Shown here piece after piece: positions 21,101 through 33,418 of a stretch of DNA of 64,000 nucleotides; within the stretch, counting starts at the first letter, position 1; the number at the start of each line of letters is the position of its first letter. The stretch is from the NCBI RefSeq assembly GCF_949628265.1, contig NC_088787.1, positions 29,564,501 through 29,628,500 on the forward strand. The letters run 5' to 3'. Origin of the DNA: Cloeon dipterum (lineage: Eukaryota; Arthropoda; Insecta; Ephemeroptera; Baetidae). Both the position numbers and the translations under genes were made by a program. The notes beneath the pieces are model-generated. The model searched no databases and was not told the DNA's origin. It worked only from the letters and a program-made list of their open reading frames with translations.

Positions 21101-24100
21101 ACATACCATATACCAACAAAAATGTAAGCTTATTTTTTTTTAGATTCAAAGCAGTTTGTTCTGAATTTGTTCATGCAAAATTTTCTATTTCACTATAAAC
21201 TGGAAAAATTCCCCACACCTAGTAATGAGTAGAGGTATCGTCAACTTCGGCTCACAAGTACAAAATATGCCTATTTTCTTCTCTGTATCTTCTTTCATCT
21301 ATCCTCCTGGAGCATTTTACGTTTTCTTCCAATATATCTGACCACATATTTCTTCTTCAACATATTGTATACGCAAATTATTCCCATTAGAGCCTATAAA
21401 TTCATAGAAAAAGGGTTAAAATCAACGCTGTAGTTAAATTGCACATTGCATAACCTTCATGAAACTCCACAGTTATACGTTTCACTTGGAAATTTTGCAA
21501 CATAAACTCTAAAGTGGATTAACACGACTCCAATCCCACAATCCTCAATATTATAGAGATAATTGGCGAAAAGCAACGTAGCATTTTATATTTCAATTAG
21601 TTCAAAACCACTGACCACGGAACGAGCTTAAAACAGTATTATTTCTTACTGGAGAATTCCAATGGTACAAGCTTAATCAAGTGGTTTCTGTAGCAATTTT
21701 TTCCCTGCCCTAATTATTATCAATTAAGAGTATAACATATTTAATTTTCTTCATAAATTCCACAGTTTTTTTTCTAAGGATATTAATGTACAAAGAATTA
21801 CAAAACACAAAAATGTTTGAATAAGAGCAGTAAGTTGTTAATTGGCGGGGAAAAATATTTTGTTCCGGAACTGTTTCACAATTAATTAACCTCTTTGTTC
21901 AATCTATATCCTGATTTTGGTGCAAAAGATTTATGAGATATGCCTAGAATAATTTTTCTCTTCTGAAATCTGTCAAGATTTGACTTCTTTAGTAAAAATT
22001 GTCGCCCACAACGAATGTATTCTCGAATGAACCTCCGGCTTCACTTTCCTTCATTCCCCAGCTTTAACATTTAAATAATACAGCAACTGTCGACACGATG
22101 GCTGTCTGCGTGAATCGTATTTCCCCAAGGGACGGGCGGTGCTTATTCAGGAGCGAGGAATGTGTGATTTTCACCTTCGATTTTGGGCTAGGTCAGGCAC
22201 TGATTGATCGCACACTAAGGCTTGAAAGAAAGCGAAAATGCACGCAACTTCTTCTTAACTGATCAGCAGTTGCAAATTGTCCAGTAGGAATGAATATAAA
22301 TTAAGTGGCATTTCTTTGAAAAAGTGAAACAGTCGCTGCTAACTCGTTTTAAATGACGATAAGAAGAATTGCACACCAGGAAAAGGAAAATAAATGTAAT
22401 TGAGAGCGCTGTTTTATTATAATTAATACATTATTCTGAAACGGTCTATAAAATTGAAACCTTGAAGAAAAATTACAATGTTTCTACGAGAGTCAGTTGT
22501 TAATTAATAATAATGGTTAAAGAGGTCACTAATTTTTTCAAATAATTATGATATTTAGACAGTTTAAACTAATTCAACTTCAATTTGACCTTGCTGACGA
22601 TCTTGAAGCTTTGGTTTTCTTTTCTATTTTCCCATATTATCTTCGCAATCCTGCACTGATTACCTTTCAATGAAGGTTACGCTTACACACAAACGCATAT
22701 ACACATGTCAAGAGTAATATCTCATTTGATTCTGTGGTATCAAGTTAATAAACAGTGCATCTCTTTAGCTGGCAAAAAAGGGGAACGCGCTCTTGTTTCG
22801 CAATAAAAGTATATTACCGTGCTTTTTGTGTGTGAACGTGAACAGGTGGCATTGAAGAACTCTTTTTGCGTAAAACAACAATAAATCTGGATATTTTCAC
22901 CTGTCATTGAATGGCTCTTTGGCACTTGTCAAGCATTAAAAATTATGCAATGAGCACAAGTTAATAGCGGGTAATTTTCCCGCGCGGATCGGCGGCAACA
23001 AACAACTTTCTTCTACTGGAAACACCATGTTCATTTTTATAATTTGCAAACGAGCTCAAGCCAAACGGTGTCCACCTGGCCGCCGGCAGTTAAGCTATTT
23101 TGCACGCACATAGTTGAATCAAATATGCAAGAAAATATGTGGAGTTAAGTAATTGTCACTTAGAACTCTTTCCTAAATTATTTGCTTCTTAGAATTATTT
23201 CCCAAAATAAGGTGATATTTCCATACAGTCAAAATGAGCACAGATTGCGACTTTAGGAGTTGAGAAAAAAGATTTCCTTTCGATATAGATTAATATAGCT
23301 GCGTACATTCTTTAAATTGTTCACCAGAGTATTAAAAGTCAAACAAGATTTTGCGCCTAAAAAAAAGTCCAAAAAATTATGTCAAGTGAGACCCAATGAG
23401 TTAGATCATGTAAACAATCCATTTAAGAGAGATAGTAAAGAAATTTGCAATAAAAGTTGAAAAGGTCAAGTCTTATATTTAATGGTCGATTGTGAAATCC
23501 ATAGAAGACACCTAACGCAAAAAGCTGTTTCATAAAATCTGTCCCAATAATCACACGTTTCATAAGTTAGACAAATGATAATCCCAGTCAAGAATTGTTG
23601 TTTTCCTTGGGACCTTAAGTGTTCAAGGCGCGATGTTTGTCTATTATTCGTTTAATTGTCAATGGGAGACGGGCCATAAATATAGCAAGAGAGTCGCGTT
23701 TTAATAAGTTGCACGCAGCAATGAGACGCGGAATGAGGCTTAGAAGCAGCTTTTGATATTGCTTCTTTTTCCAAGGCTTCAGCCTCCTTAGCAAGAATCA
23801 AAGGGAAGCCAGCTTGTCCAAGTTCAGCGAATTAAGTAACAATGAATGATGAGGTTGATGATGAAAGACAAATATGTACACACTCCACTCGTTTCTTTGC
23901 TAAAGAATAATTTTATAGTGTCAAGTGAACATGTTTCATTGGTTGATTTTTTTATAAAATTGTGGGGGTGAGATTATTTGGCTGCGTATGAAAATAAAAA
24001 CAAAATTCCAGCAATTTCCACTTATTAAAACCACCGTGCAGGTTCCCTTGAAATTAAAGCTATTTTAAAGATCGGAAATTGTTGGAAAATTTCAAAAGGA

Positions 24101-25815
24101 TTAATTAAAAAAGGATTTTTAATTAGATGTAAGTTTTTTTTGCGTTTAAACATTTTGAAAAAAAGCTCAGATAAATACACATCCAATTTTAATTTTGTCA
24201 AGAGACTGATATACTTCCGCATCGTGTAATATAAAGCAGGCGAAATCAGCTTGACAGCGCGCAGTCCCATTGTGACTGATGCATGGAGCCAAGGTTGTGG
24301 GAACAATTGGAATGAGGAACGTGCCCTGAAGAATAAACCTAGTTAGAGTAAAATAATGGCACTCGTAATTCACAGAAATTTTCTATTTGGACGGGTGATG
24401 GTTGAAAGGAAACGCAGATAAATCTCTGAACGCACCATAAATCCTAAAATTGACGTGCTGCATACGCAGCGCACACATTATTATATCATTTTCCAATTCT
24501 CAAGGACCGCTCTTAAACAATCCAATGAAAAACACATCTGAAACAAAAATCCAGAGTGAAAGTTAATGTATCTATCAGCACCGAGATTGTTTATTATCAC
24601 GTTAGCGCATAGATGGGTAATCAATCCGAGAGAGAAAGAGAGAGAGAGACACGATTTTTTAATTTGATGCCGGCCACGACCGCACCTTAATTATTTAACC
24701 AGCAGCAGCATCTTCATCTCTGCGATGCCGCTCGTCATTATTTCCTTCTGCTCTCTTGAGCACACGACGATCAAAGCGCTCAGTGTCAAGGTGAATGAAT
24801 CCCCCTCTCTACCTCCGTGCCTGTAGTGTAGTAAAACTCGACGGAACCTTCTCGTTAATTGGCCCTTAACGCGCATCGCTAAAATATAAATAAATGCGGA
24901 AATATTGGTTTTGCGTGTGCACATACGAAAAATAATCATGATATAGAGGACAATAAATATTTTTTGTTTTAAGCATGCCGTTTTGTTTGTTCATTAATTT
25001 ACCAAAGTCTTTACCGGATCTTTCCAAAGTCCTGACTTTTGCTAGCATAACGGCGGTGTTTCTAAAAAAGTTAATTTGAAAAATGCGCAAATTTGTGTCC
25101 TTTTAGGGCACATAACCACCAGTCTGGATCGATATGAAAACATCTAATGGCTGCATGATAATTTTATCTGTCGTTCTTTGAGATATTAGAAGGAAATATG
25201 TTCCAAAGAAATGTTTAACCAGTCGATTATTAAAAACGATTTCAATAAACTCAAATGCGTTCTATGTTATAAAAAGTATGGATAATTTGAACACTTAAAA
25301 CAATGGGAAAATTATCAAACCAAATCTAAAGACGCAAATTCTGCTTAATAAATGCTACTTGATTATATGCTTATCAACAAAATCAAGAAACTATATAGCA
25401 AGATATATTATTATGAGCTAAATGAGAATTTACCCCAAATTGTATTGCTCTAAATTGAATTAAAATTATGTCAAAACTGGCAGTAAACTTCGAAAACTTT
25501 TCTCAGTCCATGAAGAAATTTTTTCCCATCAAAAATTGTCAATATATTATTTGTATGTTAATATAATTTTTGTACAAAAATAGCATCTGGGTAATGAGGT
25601 GTGAATTTAATTCTCCTCTAGCTAAAAATTTCAAAATTAACCGACACTGATTTGATTGAATTGAGAAATGCAGTGGTGTTGCGGTTGAGGCCCCTAGTTT
25701 AAAGACGGCCTCGGTTGACTCCCAGCACAGCGTTGAAGTTTTTTTTATCTCACACTCTGGATTTATGTAACATAATTGAGTGGAGTGTTTATGTACTTTA
25801 CTTCCCTGCTCACAG

Positions 25816-25907
25816 TTAAGGCCGAGGTTAGCAGCATCCTGATGGACGAGCCTCACTTGCGGCTGTGATCCTGCGGACGACGCACCATCGCCCTCGCCAC
25901 GCGCGTG
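25816..25907 (+). other. Candidate 5' noncoding exon of phospholipase B gene
   Basis: A GC-rich segment with a CCCTGCTCACAG acceptor and a consensus GTGAGT donor. It carries an 8-codon upstream frame (MDEPHLRL then stop) and is not open through its length. The first coding exon of the lipase also begins after an acceptor (GTTTTAG, ending at 26595), so at least one upstream noncoding exon must exist, and this is the best candidate. Confidence 0.4.
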
Positions 25908-26601
25908 GTGAGTACACAAACGATTCTTTTCCGCTTCACTATATACTATTCTTTGTTTCCAAAAACCACTTGTTTTGTTCAGCATCCGTCTTTGAAAATA
26001 GCCTAATATTTCAAGCGGCTATTTATTTCTATGAGTTATTTACTATTTCAGTTTAGATCAAACCATGAGATGACATTTTGTGCATTGAGATAAAATCTTG
26101 TTGAAATTTGTTTTGCGAATTGTTTGGAATGAAACACATAGGATTTTTAATGAATTTTTGGTATTCTAAATTGAATTTAAACCTATTCGACTTTTTCATG
26201 CTCGTATTGCGTCACTAGGCATATCAGACAATGAGATAAAGACCAGCAGCAATATTCAAAAGTCATCATGAACTCATAAAATCATTTGTCTGATTTTTTT
26301 ATTCGATTTTTTTTCAAAAAATGAAGGCCAATGACGTAAATACCTTTCGTGTTTCTTACGTCAAGCAATGTATTTTTTACTACCAGAAATTAATTCGAGA
26401 TGTTCACAAAGATCAAGGCAAAAAATGATTTATTTTCCTAGTGTGGCGCGCCTTTGGTGTACAATAAATCCCATTATTAACAAATATTGTATTAGCATAT
26501 ATATGGCCTTGCAGAGTGGCAAAGTTTACCCGCATGATAGCAAAATGTTATGATTGATTTTTTCCTCTTGAACGTGAAATTTTGGTTTGTTTTAGACTTG
26601 A

Positions 26602-29600
26602 ATGAAGAGAATGCCTCTGGATGGTCTTGCAAAAAGAGGCAGCGGTTTCCAAAGGACCGTCTTTCTGCACAGATTTTGGACTGTGCTTTTCTTCGTTCTG
26701 TGTTTGCAGCAACTGGCTGAGGCACAATGGTGGCCGTTCAATACGAATTTCAGTATATTTACAAACCAGGTAATTCTTTGTTGTCAGTGAGGAGGGGTAT
26801 TTTTAGACTCATTAGCATCTATTAAGTGGAAGCAAGTGTAGTGTGTTTTTTTCAATGCTCGTTCGTGATGATAAGTGGCGGTGTGATAACATATTTTTAA
26901 TTGAATTTGGTTTTAATTTAAAGCAATATTTAATTTCACCTGAATTCGAAAAATGTACCATTGAAAAATTCACAAAAATTCCTTCCACCAGGCAATTAAT
27001 CATGACTTTAAAAATTCCCACCATGCTCTTGTATTTTGCAATAAAGTTCATTGCAAATAGTTTCTTTTTCACAATTATTAGATTTTTTGCTGTGAATGCA
27101 TTCCACATTTCGGGGGGGGGGGGGAAGGGATCTAAATATTTAAATTTTATTTAGGTTTTCAACAGGTAATTAAATTTGAAAATTGAAATTTAACATTCTG
27201 TGGCTGATTACATTGTTTTTGTTGATTTGGTAACCAGGATATTGTTATCTTTTCTGGTGACTCACAATGGGCGAGCTCCCTGGAGATTTCTGGACAGTAG
27301 AAGGAAATACCGGTTGAATGACTCAAACAACTACATTTACATAATGTTGAATTCAAGATGAATACCAATTTAAAAATTTACCAGAAAACTAATTGAATAT
27401 GGCTGCCTGATTAAATGTTATGATTCAGCCTAGACTACCTTATTTTTTATTTTCATTTCAAGGTTTGGTTAATATTCATTGTTATTTAGGGGAATGAGGG
27501 GGCAAATGATATTATATTTAACCCTCGCCAGCACACTGTAATGAGACTGAGCAAGTACGTGCTCTTTTTCTTCTCAACAACGTCACTGTTATCCTGTTTT
27601 AACTTTCTTCTTTTGCCGCCCTAAAAAGGAATTTTAGACCTAAACTGGTATCACTCAAATTCGCAGATCGAGCCAGGCTTCCGCTATCCGAAGATCGTGA
27701 GCGCCGCGCGCACACAGCAGCGCTTTCCAAAGAGCATGCACTTGCCTTGCGACAATGTGCAGATGCGTTCCGACACGGTACCGACTTCGGTGCACCAACT
27801 GCGGCCAGGTGACATCGACGTGGTTGCTGCCCTCGGCGACAGTCTGATCGCGGGCAACGGCGCCATGGAAGAGTTCGCCATGGGCACCCTCTTCGAACAC
27901 AGAGGCGTCTCCTGGTGTGCAGGTGCGAGTTCGCCCCCAAATTTTTACAGAAAAGATATTTTCCCAATCAGATTTTGCCAGTTGTTCCGCTAAAAAAGGA
28001 ATTATATGTCAATAATTCTTAAAATTTGGCATCAAAAATATTTTTATCGATGGAATAAGTAAGCCGGAGTCACGTTTGTTCTCTAATAAATAAAAGAACA
28101 GCAGTGTGTATGTACTTAAAAATTTATTTTTCACTTGGCTGACTGAAAAACTGACTCAACTGTGCAGTGAACATTAAGAGGACCATGGCTTTAAGAAACG
28201 ATAAATTTAATTTTTATTTGTTCAAATATAGTTGCTCTCTGTCAAAAATTCGCCTGACTAATAATAATAGTTACGCTTATTTACACTCAATCATTTGAAA
28301 ATTGCATTTAAACTGAATTCTCTCTCTAAATGAAGTTTTATGCAAAAATTAAGTATCATAATTTGCCGTCATTTTATGAAATGAACTTAAAAATCGTAAT
28401 GATCTCAATTTTAATTATAAAAAGCGTCTTTTTTCCTTGCCCGTGCGTTGATTTGGTTTTTGCAATTCTCATTACCACTGCATGCGGTCTGATATGATCA
28501 CAAATGACAATAATTAACATTTTGCTTTGAAAAAACTAGGGGAATGATTTAAAATAGAAAAATTTTAGGTGGTGATGGCACGTGGCACCAGTTTCTGACA
28601 GTGCCAAACATAATAAAAGAGTTCAACCCTCGGCTCAGAGGCTATTCGACTGGCAAGGGCGAGTTCCATTCGCCCAACTCAAGACTTAACGTTGCCATCC
28701 CCGTCTCGGCGGACGAGAATCTATTGCAGCAAGCTAGAATTTTGGTCGCCAGAATGAGAAAAGATTCTCAAATCAACATCCAAAAGCATTGGAAGGTTAT
28801 CATTGATTTCACCTCTCGGAGTTTTATTATTTCTCTTTTGTTTAACATCTGGATCGTTTTTTAGTTGATAACCATTTTGATTGGTGCCAATGACCTGTGC
28901 TCAAGCCAGTGCTACAAACCAGAAGAAAACACTGGCGAGCAGCATCGGCGTCAAATCGAAAGGGCACTAGACTACTTGCAAAAACATTTACCTCGCACTT
29001 TTGTCAGCCTCGTCTCGGTTGTTGGTAAGTTGAGAGCATCTCAAGATGATACAGGAACATTATTTATAATTAAACTATTTTTTTCCAGACGTTTTATCCA
29101 GCAAGAGGGTGCCATCCACCTACACGTGCCAGTTTCTGCACAGGCTCTTCTGTACCTGCTACCACAGGGGACAAAAAGCCGAAGATATGTGGAAGGTGGT
29201 GCGCGAATACCAAAAGGCGGAAGAAATGCTGGCAAGTGTTTCGCACAGAATGATGTTTAATTAGAGTCCTGTCTTATCTACACCTTTTTGTAGACTTTGA
29301 GCGGGAAGTATGACAGCAAACCCGACTTCACTGTTGTTTTCCAGCCCTTCTTGAAGGTTCTAGACGCGCCTTGGTCGGAAATCAAGTCTGGAAAGTTTGA
29401 AATGGCAGTCGACGCGAGCTACATCACCTACGACTGCTTCCACTTCAGCCAGAAAGGCCATGCAATGAGTAATAAATCATTAGTTCATGATACAGACTAC
29501 ATAAAATCCAATTGTAGTTCTTGTGTTAAAAATAGCCAGTACAAAAACGTTAATTTTTTGCATTTGAAGGCCTAATCTGTAGGAGCCACCGACAACACAT

Positions 29601-30040
29601 GCAACTTTGTAGACATGCAAGTTGCGCGGGTTGCATAAAACAGAAACTAAATATTTAGATCCTCATAAAAGATAATCGCATTTTTTTAATTAACGATCGC
29701 AAATTTTTAATTTGCATTGGAAAGTTTGTAGGTATTTATTCAATTTTTTGGATTTTCATTTAAATAAATTCAACCACAATACAATTTTCTTTATCATGGC
29801 TTCTAACATATGGTGATTAAAAACTTTGCCATGGGAAATGTGAGAGTGGTATCTTGCTTATATGTATTTTTTTCAGTGGCCAACATGTACTGGAACAATT
29901 TGTTAGAACCAGTGGGGAACAAAACGCAGAGCCATCTTCCCAACAGTCTGATGCACCCGTTCAAGTGTCCATCACCGAAAGCGCCATTCCTCTTCACCAA
30001 ACAAAATTCTGAAAACTTTTACAAGTTTGGACGCCAATAG
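26602..30040 (+). CDS. PLB1: Phospholipase B1-like GDSL lipase
   Basis: GDSL/SGNH-family lipase of the PLB1 type, which removes acyl chains from phospholipids at the cell surface or extracellularly. Exons: 26602-26769, 27667-27922, 28569-28795, 28865-29024, 29089-29231, 29294-29468 and 29877-30040 (TAG at 30038), all in phase, giving 430 residues. The N-terminus has a hydrophobic signal sequence, WTVLFFVLCLQQLAEA, preceded by a basic stretch; initiation at the second Met (26611) is also possible. The catalytic blocks are visible: the nucleophile Ser in ALGDSLIAGNG (exon 2), IGANDLC (block III) in exon 4, and the D-x-x-H pair in YDCFHFSQKGH (exon 6). Near the end comes MYWNNLLEPVG, typical of PLB1 repeats. 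Vertebrate PLB1 has four tandem catalytic repeats; this protein has one, as is usual in insects. The fifth intron has a GC donor. No C-terminal membrane anchor is seen, so secretion is likely. Confidence 0.92.
26770..27666 (+). other. Phospholipase B gene first coding intron
   Basis: Intron holding a run of 13 consecutive G at 27112-27124. The plus-strand frame at 26843-27154 reads through that run and is not supported as coding. Nothing else recognised. Confidence 0.6.
27112..27124 (+). repeat. Poly-G run, 13 nt
   Basis: A homopolymer G tract in an AT-rich intron. Tracts of this length can form G-quadruplex-like structures and are prone to sequencing length error. Confidence 0.8.
27923..28568 (+). 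other. Phospholipase B gene intron
   Basis: AT-rich intron between the exon with the catalytic Ser and the next. I see nothing further in it. Confidence 0.6.
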
Positions 30041-30372
30041 GATTCAGTGCCTGTGCGATCTATTTATTGAGTGTGAACTCCTATATCATGATCAAATTTA
30101 CTCTCAACTGAATTTGAACGAAACCCATTTTGTTTTAAAGCATCCATTGAATTTTACCGGATAAAAATCAAGAACGATTATTTCGTATCACTATACTGCA
30201 TATTTTGTCCGAGTTATTTGAACATATTTCTTTATCAGATATGTGTACCAGAATTATGAAATTGATGCTGCTGTGATTTATTTATAGAAATAAGAACAAT
30301 TCATAGCAGGAAATTTAAATTAAATTTAGACCAAAACAAAAAGATGCGATTTTAAAATTTTTAATGCGTCAA

Positions 30373-30378
30373 AATAAA
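30373..30378 (+). terminator. Possible lipase polyadenylation signal (AATAAA)
   Basis: First canonical AATAAA found after the lipase stop codon, about 330 nt downstream. Other candidates follow (for example near 30446), so the actual site is uncertain. Confidence 0.35.
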
Positions 30379-31760
30379 TTTTATATGACTTGTCAAAAAC
30401 TATACACAGTCTTGTCAAATTAAATCCAACTGTGAAAAACTTGACAATAAACACTTGTGAGAAAATTAAATGTTTTTGATTCTTCATGTTTCCCAACTTT
30501 ACCACGCATTTTTTGCTGAACCATAAAAGAGGAAATATCAATTTAATTAACAATTATCAAGATCAAGAACTGCAGATTTCTATTTTTAGTGCAAAGTGAG
30601 TGCAGTTGAAAAGTGTTTCATGCACATTGAGAGTGCATCCATGGAGAGAAAGTCGGACGAGTGCGCGAGGAAAAGCAGTCGGTCACCTTACTCATGTGCA
30701 CTTTAGATCTCCTACACTTGCAGGAAACTAGATTTCTTGCGCTAAACCTGAAATATTAACTCTCCGCCAACACATCGAACATTAATCTCTCTTACTAAGG
30801 AGAAGGGTAAACGTAAACTGGTAATGGAATAATGAATTAGGTGCTTGCTAACAAAACCTTCCATTTCTGGACGACCGAATGCAAAGGAGTTATCGCAAGA
30901 GCTGCTGTCTGCTTACAAACCTGCGGCCTTTCCAAGAGACTAGAAACTATAGAGTCTATATGAATATAGTTTGCGACTCGTAAAATGTCTGGCATTCCAT
31001 TCAAACACGAAAAAAGGACCTCGTTATAGGATTCTGCACGACAATTTATGAAAATCATAAAAAAAACTAATCGCCCTTATCAAATGGAATGCAGTTGAGT
31101 GTAACGATTTGCCAAGCTGTTGGGACTGCTGATAATGCCGATAAGTTATACACATGCAAAAAGGAATAAATACCAAGTTGCTATAATCATTACAATGTAA
31201 GATAATGTTTTAACTTTATTTAATGTTTAAAATGCAGATAACCCTTTAAATTTTTTGTCAGTTCTCGATTAATATTCAACTCAAAATTTAAAAAAAGCTC
31301 TTCGTCGCCTGTTCAATCCTGATTAACTGCAACCTTGCCTTCTCGCTGCTGTACCAGAGCAGAGAGATGTGTTAGCGCAAAAAGCTATAGGATATTACTT
31401 AGCATCCTTGCAGGCTGAAAACAGGTTCATGATGTCCGCAATGAAGGTCGAAAATAATTATTTCACTTGTTAGAAGAAAGAAAGCCTAATATCGCAAGAA
31501 ATTAAAAAAATTGCCTTTCAAGGCATAATTTAACCAGTCACTTGAGCTTTTCAAATCGATCATAGTTTAAATTAAGAATCGCGTATTTTATGTATCAAAA
31601 CTAACGCACATTTATATAAAGAAAAGCAATTTCCTCTACACTTGTAAACAATGCTGGACCCTGCTGGCCTTCATAACAAAATGATTAGTAACACATTTCA
31701 AATGAAAGGATAACAGGAAGAACAATTGATTGCCATCAACATAATCTCTTTTTCTTCTAG

Positions 31761-31878
31761 AACCTCTGCTCAGCACTTCCTTGGGCTTTGAGCTCACCAG
31801 GTCCCATTAACACAACCGAGTGGCCGCAGAGGAGCTCGGGCCAAATGTGGCCGTCTTTTCGCGTTTAAGACGCCAGAC
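31761..31878 (-). repeat. Dispersed repeat, copy 2 (intergenic)
   Basis: Reverse-complement partner of 1791-1896. It shares GAGCAGAGGTT, GGTGAGCTCA, GGCCACTC, GGCCACATT and GTCTGGCG in the same order when read on the minus strand. Small indels and roughly 80 percent identity suggest an old interspersed element. Class unknown. Confidence 0.6.
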
Positions 31879-33418
31879 AAAAACCAGACCGTTGAGCCTT
31901 TTTTGCTCCAAAGAAAAACATATTTATCACAAGCACAACAAAATCTTACTGAAATTTAAAGTCATAGAATTTGAATAACGTTTAAATTATGCGCAAGTCA
32001 TCTTGTAAACGGACGTGGAAAGTGTACTCCTTTGCAGTCCTTCTTCTTAATTCGAATTGCAAATAATATTTTTCATACCATTTGGGTGTTGGGCGCACCA
32101 AATTTTGCAAACATTTTTCATAATTCGATTGAGCTTTGCGGTGTTAAAATTCATGTTGCGGTATAAAAGATCCACAAATGTTTTACTATTGAAATTTTAG
32201 CTTTTTTTCTAGAAAAATCGATTGTGACTTATCTATTTCAAAATTGACTTTAAATAATTATTTTAATTAACTGTTGAATTCCTTTTCCAATTAATTGATG
32301 TTACAATATGCTGTAAACTCTGACAGTAAATATGAACCTAATTTAATCCCAATTGATCATATAAAGAAATAAATATTGTTCAAATAAAATTCGACTCGTG
32401 ACGTTAAGTTCGAACATCAGATTTCAAGACCCCCTGATGATTATGTTGAATAGAGTTAATTAGTAGGTAGGATTATTTGAGCCATTTCATTCATCCGACT
32501 TCAACTTAAATCTACAGATTTGACTGCTCATTAATTGATTCGATCATGATCATACAAATAAATTGTGTTTATAGTTAAAAGCGCAGCAAGGAAACCCTTG
32601 GATCAAGATTGCATCCTGCACTGAAATTATATATATGCCCTTGAAAATTATCGCACAAGCTGTAGCACCAATAACAATCACAATTATTTTATTATTCATA
32701 CATTGTCCTACTCGGCTCTTCCCTTCTTGAAGTGGGATTGAAAACGGGCCAGTGGAGTGTTAAACAGTAAAATTGGATTGTGATCGAAATTACGAGTTGG
32801 CAACCGTGTGGTTGACGAACAATTAAATTGAACAGAAATAAGATTATTTGGATTCGCTGTGGCTCATCTTTGTGCGATAATATAATTAAGCGAAATCAAG
32901 CCATATAGCTATCTCTTGTGAATTCAAAGACATTACAACCGGCGATAAGAAATAAGTATCACCGGTCAGATAAAGAGGCTTTTATATTTTCATTTTCCTT
33001 CGACAAAGAGCCATCTAGTGCGTGCGTGCCCCGAAATTTAGGAGAAAGTAGTGATTTAAGAATTTCGAATTGAACTGAGCTGCAGGTGAGAAAATTTCGA
33101 TCATTTTTTTCAGATTGCGTGGGCAAATCTTTCAATGCATTTATTAATGTCGTGAAAGTACATTTCCAAGGTTGAGGAAATGATTTCGAAAAAATTTTAT
33201 GCAATGGAAAAAAGTCAAACCATATAATTCATGAATTGATTTGTTTCCCATCAGATTCAATCCAATTAAATTCAAATTTAAGTGATCATAAATCAAGTTT
33301 TTCTTAACTCTGTTGATTATTTCTGCTGTTATAAAAATTAAGTTGTGTATAAGATAAAATAAATACTAAGTCCGCTTACGTTTATGTTCAACTCTAGATT
33401 TTGCAAACAAGAAAAAAG

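Larger units (their letters stand above)
16322..26601. other. Gene-poor region upstream of phospholipase B gene
   Basis: About 10 kb without a supported protein-coding exon. It is AT-rich with several GC-richer patches (17770-18110, 20440-20800, 22080-22200, 25800-25910). Two of these have the look of 5' noncoding exons or promoters and are listed separately. A GA-rich microsatellite lies near 24630-24652. Open frames here are short and lack codon or splice support. Confidence 0.5.
30041..33418. other. Intergenic, lipase to exonuclease
   Basis: Holds the 3' UTR of the lipase gene (possible AATAAA at 30373-30378) and the 5' region of the exonuclease gene. It also holds the second copy of a dispersed repeat at 31761-31878. 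No coding exon is supported in the remaining AT-rich sequence. Confidence 0.6.

Noticed and set aside
22098..22262. 54-codon plus-strand frame starting MAVCVNRIS
   Set aside because: Cysteine- and arginine-containing but isolated, without signal peptide, splice sites or polyadenylation context. Chance is likely.
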